Assembly: GCA_003153955.1 (NCBI GenBank)
Contig: PMCB01000071.1
Location: 6,353 to 17,845, forward strand
From: Dehalococcoidia bacterium
GTDB taxonomy: Bacteria; Chloroflexota; Dehalococcoidia; Dehalococcoidales; Fen-1064
DNA length: 11,493 nt
Direction: 5' to 3'
A model generated the notes under the pieces. It saw nothing but the letters and a program-made list of their open reading frames with translations. It was not told the DNA's origin and made no database searches. Both the position numbers and the translations under genes were made by a program. This document shows positions 6,976-11,493 of the stretch, piece by piece; within the stretch, counting starts at the first letter, position 1, and the number at the start of each line of letters is the position of its first letter.

Positions 6976-7607
6976 TTTCCAGTCACGTCGTTTTTCCTTG
7001 CGGTGATATTCAACTTGAAGGTATGTTGCTGCTGCCGGAAACCAAAGGCCCTTTTCCCGCCGTCATTGCATGTCACCCGCACCCGTTATACGGCGGGGAT
7101 ATGGATAACGGAGTGTTGCTGGCGGTCTGCGCCGCTCTCGGAGAAAAATCAATAGCTTCGCTACGCTTCAATTTCCGCGGGGTAGGCAACAGTAGCGGCA
7201 GCTATGACGAAGGCCGGGGTGAGCAGGATGATGTCACCGCCGCGTTGGATTATCTTTCCAACGTAAAAGAGATTGACGGCCGGAAAATCGGCCTGGTGGG
7301 CTATTCTTTCGGGGGAATGGTGGCTGATGCCGTGGCGATGAAGGACGGACGCGTCAAACAGCTGGCGCTGATATCGCCGGTATTAGGAGCTGCAGGATGG
7401 GCGCAACTAAAGGAATATTCGCAGCCAAAACTTATTCTGATCGGTAATGAAGACACCACAATAATTTTCCGCCCTTTCCAAAAATATTTCGGGGATCTTC
7501 GACAATATCAGGTTATTGCCGGCGCCGACCATTTCTGGTCCGGATACGAAGAACCTATAAGTAACAAAATTGCTTGTTTTTACCAGGACGGTTTTATAAG
7601 ACCGTAA
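6972..7607 (+). CDS. Alpha/beta hydrolase (COG2945-like)
   Basis: The product is a 211-residue cytoplasmic serine hydrolase. The nucleophile is S112 in GYSFGG (110-115). D161 in GNED and H187 in GADHFW complete a credible triad. CHPHPLYGGDMDN (34-46) is the oxyanion-loop signature of the small COG2945 group, often annotated as dienelactone-hydrolase-like. The natural substrate is unknown, and esterase or thioesterase activity is plausible. It starts with TTG at 6972, overlapping the rarA TGA in the four bases TTGA. A purine-rich SD region (GGGGAGAAGAGGG, 6958-6970) sits directly upstream. The next in-frame ATG (7023) would cut off the first beta strand. The overlap makes translational coupling to rarA likely. 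A self-complementary hairpin spans the last codons and the stop (7588-7605) without a T-run. Confidence 0.9.
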   Translation: MISSHVVFPCGDIQLEGMLLLPETKGPFPAVIACHPHPLYGGDMDNGVLLAVCAALGEKSIASLRFNFRGVGNSSGSYDEGRGEQDDVTAALDYLSNVKEIDGRKIGLVGYSFGGMVADAVAMKDGRVKQLALISPVLGAAGWAQLKEYSQPKLILIGNEDTTIIFRPFQKYFGDLRQYQVIAGADHFWSGYEEPISNKIACFYQDGFIRP

Positions 7608-7720
7608 TTCTTACAAAAATTTGTCATTTACGCTCACATCACGGTAAATATTCACTGCACACCTTCAATTCCTGGTAGTATATGGAAGCAAATATTTTGT
7701 AATTATTACTCAAAGTACTC
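7608..7720. other. Intergenic DNA with no recognised gene
   Basis: This first part of the 379-base gap between the alpha/beta hydrolase and the HTH gene is A+T-rich and has no supportable open frame or tRNA. The only structure is a 6-base-pair inverted repeat, ATTTAC (7626-7631) with GTAAAT (7644-7649), with a 12-base loop and no T-run. I see no clear terminator. The second part of the gap holds the promoter and leader listed separately. Confidence 0.5.
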
Positions 7721-7749
7721 TTGATTCATATGAGAAATAGCGATATAAT
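7721..7749 (+). promoter_or_regulatory. Near-consensus sigma-70-type promoter
   Basis: TTGATT (7721-7726), an exact 17-base spacer and TATAAT (7744-7749) make the best-matched promoter on the plus strand. Transcription would begin near 7756, about 230 bases before the ATG at 7987. The downstream HTH gene is the obvious target. A small RNA or leader peptide in between cannot be excluded. Confidence 0.65.
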
Positions 7750-7755
7750 AGCTGT

Positions 7756-7986
7756 GCACTGGCGAATCAAGGTTCTGTTATTTAGTCTAATTACGATAAA
7801 AAGTGAACATTTCGGATAAAGAGTTTAAATTTGGTTTAAGCTGCAAAATAAAGATGCCGTCTGCGTTGGCACAAACAATACATCGATAAATAATAATGGG
7901 GCTATCTTTGTGCTTAGAATCGGTAAATAATCGTAAATCTTTCAAATCTAAAATATGTCAATTTCTTTTGAACCTGGAGGTATGAC
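7756..7986 (+). promoter_or_regulatory. Long leader with direct repeats before the HTH gene
   Basis: About 230 bases separate the predicted transcription start from the ATG. Two 12-base direct repeats, TCGATAAATAAT (7883-7894) and TCGGTAAATAAT (7920-7931), differ at one base and are 37 bases apart. A partial third unit, TCGTAAAT, follows at 7931-7938. An inverted repeat GCACAAA (7869-7875) / TTTGTGC (7907-7913) encloses the space between them. These could be operator sites for the HTH protein itself, or an RNA structure. No known riboswitch consensus is recognised. Confidence 0.35.
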
Positions 7987-8517
7987 ATGGTAACCGCCGT
8001 AAAAACGAGAAATGTAGTCAGCAAAGACCTTGTCCTGGAAATGAGGCAGGCGGGAATGCCGATGCGGGAGATTGCTGAAAAGATAGGCCGAACCAAAGAA
8101 AGAGTCAGACAGATTCTGATGGAAGGTTGCGGATCGACAGATCATGAATATTTATCTACCCTGCAACTCTGTAAACAGGCCGGTTTACCCAGAAACCGGA
8201 TCATAGATTTGTATATGGATGGAATAATTGTTCCGGCCGTGAAATGGGATGCCGGGCACCGTGATTATCTTTTATGGCCCCGGGATGCTGCCGTAAAAAT
8301 TGGCGAGCATTATAAAAATCATCGGCTGTGCAAAGTCTGTAACCATCCTTTGCCCAAGAACAGGATATTTTTCTGCTCCGACAATTGCCGGCAGGAACGA
8401 CATAAATATAAATATATGACGCCCGAAGAAAAGAAAAGGGTTCTGGATAATATCCGCCGCTACCGGGAGAAGCGTAAAATAACCGCCGGAACCCAGTTAG
8501 CAGTTGTGTTAAGGTGA
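7987..8517 (+). CDS. Small HTH and zinc-cysteine putative DNA-binding protein
   Basis: I do not recognise this 176-residue protein as a named family. Residues 15-45 form a helix-turn-helix of the sigma-70 region 4 kind (MREIAEKIGRTKERVRQIL, 26-44). Residues 58-105 resemble the excisionase/MerR helix-wing arrangement (LPRNRIIDLYMDG, 67-79, then a wing ending YLLWPRDAAVKI). C115, C118, C130 and C134 (CxxC-x11-CxxxC) form a likely zinc site within a basic stretch. A charged helix follows (146-165). Together these suggest a cytoplasmic transcription regulator or nucleic-acid-binding protein. It is too short to be a complete sigma factor. TGGAGG at 7975-7980, six bases upstream, fixes the ATG. The gene stands alone, converging on the phosphodiesterase gene across 67 bases, and has its own strong promoter and long leader. 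Confidence 0.8.
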   Translation: MVTAVKTRNVVSKDLVLEMRQAGMPMREIAEKIGRTKERVRQILMEGCGSTDHEYLSTLQLCKQAGLPRNRIIDLYMDGIIVPAVKWDAGHRDYLLWPRDAAVKIGEHYKNHRLCKVCNHPLPKNRIFFCSDNCRQERHKYKYMTPEEKKRVLDNIRRYREKRKITAGTQLAVVLR

Positions 8518-8584
8518 GAATCAGTGCCGCGGTATTTTAGCGGTAAGCTGGAATCTTTCAGGATAACGCGTTGAATAGAGCAGA

Positions 8585-9277
8585 CTATTTCCGGAGCCTT
8601 TTCCGGTAGGTCAGTTCCAGCGCCAGATTTGCCGTGGCATCAGTGATGATACCGTCTATGCCCCAATCCAGCGCCGCGCGTAAATTTTGTGCGCTGTTAC
8701 AGTCCCATACCATGATGGAGTAATTGTGGGAGTGCAGTATATTCACCAGTTCAAGAGTTGTGTATGAGAAGCGGGGCAGTAATATTCCGGCCTTGCCTTT
8801 ATCCAAAAATTTTATCGGATCCTGAATTCTGCCGTCAGCCAATATCCCCCTTTGCACGTGCGGCGCAAAATCAGCTAGTTCTTTGACCAGTTTGTTGTCG
8901 AAAGATGTAATAAACAATTCTTCAGGTTTCATCACGGCATTAACAATTTCCAGAAAAAGGTCAAGCGAATCTACCTGTTTTAGTTCCAGCATCAGTTTGA
9001 TGCGTTTATGACACAGGTTGAGTGTTTCCTCCAGTGTCGGGATTTGATATTGTCCGGCCAGTTTTACCTTACGGATTTCCGGCAGGGACATTGTGTGGAT
9101 GGATTTGCCTGCGATTTCGCCATCATGAAAAATCACAAAGTTGTGGTCGGCGGTTTCATGAACGTCACACTCTATTACGTCTGCGCCCAGTTTAATGGCG
9201 GCGTAAAATGATTCCAGCGTGTTATCCGGAGAATCTTTGGTAAATCCCCGGTGGGCGATATTTAAGGTCTCAGACAT
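8585..9277 (-). CDS. Glycerophosphodiester phosphodiesterase family protein
   Basis: The product has 230 residues and forms a TIM-barrel phosphodiesterase that hydrolyses glycerophosphodiesters to glycerol-3-phosphate and an alcohol, using a divalent metal. H9-R10 (AHRG), E36 and D38 (IECDV), H51-D52 (FHDG) and E98 (LMLELK) are the family's catalytic and metal positions. The usual ENT motif reads DNT (18-20), a conservative change at a metal ligand. There is no signal peptide, so the enzyme is probably cytoplasmic, like UgpQ. The ATG is preceded by GAGGA (9285-9289), seven bases away. It is the last gene of the minus-strand operon, 30 bases after the degenerate patatin. Its substrate is exactly what phospholipase A-type deacylation of a phospholipid yields, which ties it to the upstream patatin pair. 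Confidence 0.93.
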   Translation of the reverse strand: MSETLNIAHRGFTKDSPDNTLESFYAAIKLGADVIECDVHETADHNFVIFHDGEIAGKSIHTMSLPEIRKVKLAGQYQIPTLEETLNLCHKRIKLMLELKQVDSLDLFLEIVNAVMKPEELFITSFDNKLVKELADFAPHVQRGILADGRIQDPIKFLDKGKAGILLPRFSYTTLELVNILHSHNYSIMVWDCNSAQNLRAALDWGIDGIITDATANLALELTYRKRLRK

Positions 9278-9307
9278 AAACGGATCCTCATCACATTCCT
9301 GATTATT

Positions 9308-10165
9308 TTAAGGCAGGGTTAGTGTTTTCAGCAACCGGTCAGTCTCAATAAGTGCTTGTTCAACGATATTCGGTATTTGATGATAATCACCCCAGCGGAA
9401 TTTCTCCATTCCTTCAAGTCGAAACAAATAATCGGTGTTTGCCAGCAGTTTTTCTTTAATCGCGCGGCTGCTGATATCATCGACGATAGAGATGATTTCC
9501 AGCAGAGTCCGCGGATTACTCCCGACAAAAGGCATGGGTAAGTCAACTGTTAAAACCGGAGCATCATTCCTGGTGATGTTATCCAGCGGTAAGTCGCAGT
9601 AAATAGTGCTGCTGACCAATTCCATTTCCCCAACCGAAACAGGGGGCAGGATACCGGGGAAAGCCATGCTGGCTTTCATACAGTCATATAATTTGCCTTC
9701 TTGCACCAGGATATTCTTACCTTGCTTGAGGTCAATGACAGACACAGCTAAGGGAATTTTTAGGTCGGAAAAAGTATTGTCTCCGAAAATTTGGTTGATT
9801 TGCGGCTCTAATTTCTGCCAGGAAAGAACGCTTTCATTCTGGAAATTGGCTTGACAATAGGTTCTTTCCCGTAAAAAGTAAGAAAAACTATCTCCGACGC
9901 GACCTCTGGGACTCTGGAGTAAACCGGAAAGCTGCTCGAGCCCCCAAAGCGAACCATAATTCTCCTCAAAAAAACGCGTGAATGCATATATAAGCGTGTC
10001 AGGACCTTTCTCAAGGGCAAATTGTGCGCTGATGGGGGCACTGATACCGGCGGCGATTATTTTTTTGATTTTAATCCCATGGCTGTGCAAAGATTGGAGC
10101 ACTCCGATACTGGCAATCCCTTTAATGCCTGTTCCTCCAAGAACCAGGGTAATCGGCTCAGACAT
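9308..10165 (-). CDS. Patatin-like protein with degenerate catalytic motifs
   Basis: The product has 285 residues and aligns by eye along most of its length with the patatin encoded just upstream (for example FGDNTFSDLKIP against FGEHRFEDTKIP, and KASMAFPGILPPV against LASASIPAIFPPV). The catalytic signatures are damaged. The glycine loop reads GGTGIKG instead of GGGGSRG. The nucleophile elbow reads GISAP (40-44) instead of GxSxG, keeping S42 but placing proline after it. The position of the dyad aspartate is S185 (LVSST where the neighbour has LVDGF). It is probably a catalytically dead or strongly altered partner. The open frame could begin at 10252, but the ATG at 10165 begins the patatin fold and has GGAG (10173-10176) seven bases upstream. 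It overlaps the upstream stop by eight bases (ATGTCTGA), implying translational coupling and perhaps equal amounts of both proteins. Confidence 0.88.
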   Translation of the reverse strand: MSEPITLVLGGTGIKGIASIGVLQSLHSHGIKIKKIIAAGISAPISAQFALEKGPDTLIYAFTRFFEENYGSLWGLEQLSGLLQSPRGRVGDSFSYFLRERTYCQANFQNESVLSWQKLEPQINQIFGDNTFSDLKIPLAVSVIDLKQGKNILVQEGKLYDCMKASMAFPGILPPVSVGEMELVSSTIYCDLPLDNITRNDAPVLTVDLPMPFVGSNPRTLLEIISIVDDISSRAIKEKLLANTDYLFRLEGMEKFRWGDYHQIPNIVEQALIETDRLLKTLTLP

Positions 10166-11000
10166 TGGCTTTCTCCAGTTTTTCCTTAAGGAGAGGAATG
10201 ACTTTTTGAGCGGCTGTGTAACCCCGTTCCATTGCCACGATATAATTTTCAAAGTGACTGCTGTCGAATTGCGACATATCGACCCGGATATGGAAATCAG
10301 ACTGTTCGATTGCCCATTGATCGAGTTTTTGCCTTTTCAAATATTCAACATAGTAAAGCAGGTCAACGCCGTTCTGATGATGAGTATTTGGCGATTCTAA
10401 CAGTTCAATCGAGATGATGAAATCTGCGCCTTGCCGGCGGAGCTGAGTTACCGGTATATTTGCCAGCACAAACCCGTCCACCAGCAGTCTCTTGCCGCGC
10501 GCAACCGGCGGGAATATTGCCGGAATCGACGCTGAGGCCAGGATGCCGTCAATTAATTTGCCTCGCTTTATAATTACTGTTTCTCCTGCGTTGATGTCGG
10601 TGGCGATGGCGGAAAAGGGGATTTTGGTGTCTTCAAAACGATGTTCGCCGAAAAGTACTCTTAGAGCTTTCAGGTTATTCCGGTGAGATTGAATGGACAT
10701 ATTCAATGCAGCTATGTCACAGACCGCTTCTGTTAACCAGTTCTGCAGGAATACCGGCCCCTCGGTGGAATGACGAAATAAATTGAAATGATTGACAGGT
10801 ACTGACTCGACAACTTTTTTAACGAGAGCGGTCATAGTGTCGACATCCAGATACAAGGCATACATTCCGCCGATGATCGCGCCGATGCTGGTGCCGTTGA
10901 CGATATCAATCTTGATACCGGCTTCTGTCAATGCGCGAATCGCGCCGATGTGAGCGTAACCCCGCGAACCGCCGCCGCCGAGGCATAATCCTACTTTCAC
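10158..11000 (-). CDS. Patatin-like phospholipase (RssA-like)
   Basis: The product has 280 residues and is a cytoplasmic or membrane-associated serine lipid acyl hydrolase. GGGGSRG (8-14) is the oxyanion loop, GTSIG (36-40) holds the nucleophile S38, and LVDGF (173-177) holds the catalytic D175. The canonical DGG/DGA is DGF here, but the aspartate is present, so activity is expected. There is no signal peptide or membrane segment. The architecture matches RssA/YlbK-type bacterial patatins. Phospholipid or lysophospholipid is the likely substrate class, inferred from the family. The start is GTG at 10998-11000, three bases after the stop of the cyclotransferase-like gene. The MKVGLCLGGGGSRG beginning is standard for the family. 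A modest SD (GGGAG) lies 12 bases upstream. It is the second gene of the operon and overlaps the third. Confidence 0.93.
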   Translation of the reverse strand: MKVGLCLGGGGSRGYAHIGAIRALTEAGIKIDIVNGTSIGAIIGGMYALYLDVDTMTALVKKVVESVPVNHFNLFRHSTEGPVFLQNWLTEAVCDIAALNMSIQSHRNNLKALRVLFGEHRFEDTKIPFSAIATDINAGETVIIKRGKLIDGILASASIPAIFPPVARGKRLLVDGFVLANIPVTQLRRQGADFIISIELLESPNTHHQNGVDLLYYVEYLKRQKLDQWAIEQSDFHIRVDMSQFDSSHFENYIVAMERGYTAAQKVIPLLKEKLEKANV

Positions 11001-11003
11001 TGA

Positions 11004-11405
11004 TTATTCAAGCTCCCAGTCTTTCATGCCCTGTTTGATAGTGATGATATATTCCGGTGACGGTTTGGTTTCTTCTTCCTGCCTGGTTTTTGCATAGGTT
11101 ATAGCTTTAACAGCAACATCATCTTCGTTGAAAACCATGACATTTAGGTGAGTGTAAGTGCCCGGATAATCTTCGAAGCGGTCCAGTTTCCTCAAGTCCG
11201 CCTCGGAAATTTCGTAAACCGCACCCTTTACTTTTGCACCTTTGAACGTTTGGATAGTAGCTTTCCCGCCGTGCCATTCCCGGGACCAGCCGGTAAAGAC
11301 AAGTTTATAGTTTGGCAGGACGGCGCTGAATTTCGGTTTGGCATCCGGGCAGCGCTGCCGCATTTGCGCCCGGCTCAGATTGGAGGCGTATGCGAAATAG
11401 TCCAT
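11004..11405 (-). CDS. Gamma-glutamylcyclotransferase-like (AIG2/GGCT fold) protein
   Basis: The product has 133 residues. YFAYASNL (3-10) is the substrate-loop motif, with alanine where YGSN is most usual. E78 in LDRFEDYPGTY (74-84) is the expected catalytic glutamate, and VKGAVYEI (59-66) is the central strand. The family cyclises gamma-glutamyl amino acids to 5-oxoproline, or acts on related gamma-glutamylamines. Many bacterial members have no proven substrate, and nothing here selects one. The ATG is strongly supported by GGAGG (11411-11415), five bases upstream. It is the first gene of the four-gene operon, three bases before the patatin GTG. Its functional link to lipid hydrolysis is not obvious. 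Confidence 0.88.
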   Translation of the reverse strand: MDYFAYASNLSRAQMRQRCPDAKPKFSAVLPNYKLVFTGWSREWHGGKATIQTFKGAKVKGAVYEISEADLRKLDRFEDYPGTYTHLNVMVFNEDDVAVKAITYAKTRQEEETKPSPEYIITIKQGMKDWELE

Positions 11406-11438
11406 TATTCCCTCCGCTCACAAATGATGATAACCAGT

Positions 11439-11468
11439 ATTATACAGTATTGGAAATAATTATGTCAG
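11439..11468 (-). promoter_or_regulatory. Promoter of the cyclotransferase-patatin-phosphodiesterase operon
   Basis: On the minus strand, CTGACA (11468-11463) is followed after 18 bases by a perfect TATAAT (11444-11439). This is five of six at -35 and six of six at -10. Transcription would begin near 11432, about 26 bases before the ATG. Spacing between the four genes (3 bases, 8-base overlap, 30 bases) means this one promoter can serve them all. Confidence 0.65.
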
Positions 11469-11476
11469 GAGGGCCA

Positions 11477-11493
11477 ATGCCCGATGGAGGTTG
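11477..11493 (+). CDS. Possible start of a divergent gene, cut by the window end
   Basis: AGGAGGG (11467-11473) stands four bases before an ATG at 11477 that reads MPDGG before the window ends. An in-frame ATG at 11462 is less likely, since it precedes the SD. The SD is good, but only five codons are visible, no convincing plus-strand promoter is seen, and the SD overlaps the -35 of the minus-strand operon. The product cannot be guessed. Confidence 0.25.

Noticed and set aside
7588..7605. Hairpin at the end of the alpha/beta hydrolase gene as a terminator
   Set aside because: The stem contains a G-T wobble, overlaps the stop codon and is not followed by a T-run.
7608..7986. tRNA or small RNA gene in the longest gap of the right half
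   Set aside because: No cloverleaf, no CCA end and no T-loop consensus was found on either strand by eye.
8527..8543. Bidirectional terminator between the convergent HTH and phosphodiesterase genes
   Set aside because: Only four base pairs (CCGC/GCGG) form around a nine-base loop, too weak to call.
10166..10252. 29-residue N-terminal extension of the degenerate patatin
   Set aside because: It lies wholly inside the upstream patatin gene in another frame, and the patatin fold begins right after the ATG at 10165, which has a good SD.

Overview
The window looks like bacterial chromosome from an anaerobic lineage. An AmmeMemoRadiSam locus, a nitroreductase-type flavoprotein and a two-cluster 4Fe-4S protein sit among ordinary housekeeping genes. 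The intergenic regions carry decayed palindromes and A+T-rich dispersed repeats, as in many Chloroflexota (Dehalococcoidia-like) genomes. That assignment is an impression from gene content and repeat style, not a proof. No rRNA, tRNA, CRISPR array, transposase, integrase or phage gene was found.

Left part, plus strand. Bases 1-560 are non-coding and filled with repeat remnants. A promoter at 531-560 precedes a glyoxalase II-like metallo-beta-lactamase hydrolase (612-1241). After a spacer with two perfect hairpins, an extended -10 promoter (1499-1507) drives the AmmeMemoRadiSam pair: the radical SAM enzyme AmrS (1537-2562), then, one base later, a single protein fusing the Memo (AmrB) and AMMECR1 (AmrA) domains (2564-3877). 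A nitroreductase-family protein (4002-4577) and a short QueG-like iron-sulfur protein (4819-5529) follow, each behind a repeat-bearing spacer. Next come rarA (5614-6975) and an alpha/beta hydrolase (6972-7607) whose TTG start overlaps the rarA stop.

Middle. A 379-base gap holds a near-consensus sigma-70-type promoter (7721-7749), a leader of about 230 bases and a pair of 12-base direct repeats. It leads into a small HTH/zinc-cysteine protein (7987-8517) that I cannot name.

Right part, minus strand. A compact four-gene operon is read from 11405 down to 8585 from a good promoter at 11439-11468: gamma-glutamylcyclotransferase-like protein, a patatin-like phospholipase with intact catalytic motifs, a second patatin paralogue with broken catalytic motifs, and a glycerophosphodiester phosphodiesterase. 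Acyl release from phospholipid followed by cleavage of the glycerophosphodiester would be a coherent lipid turnover route. The second patatin looks like a pseudoenzyme partner of the first. A possible divergent gene begins at 11477 and leaves the window.

The two places most worth attention are the AmmeMemoRadiSam locus, conserved but to my knowledge of unsettled function, and the overlapping active/degenerate patatin pair.
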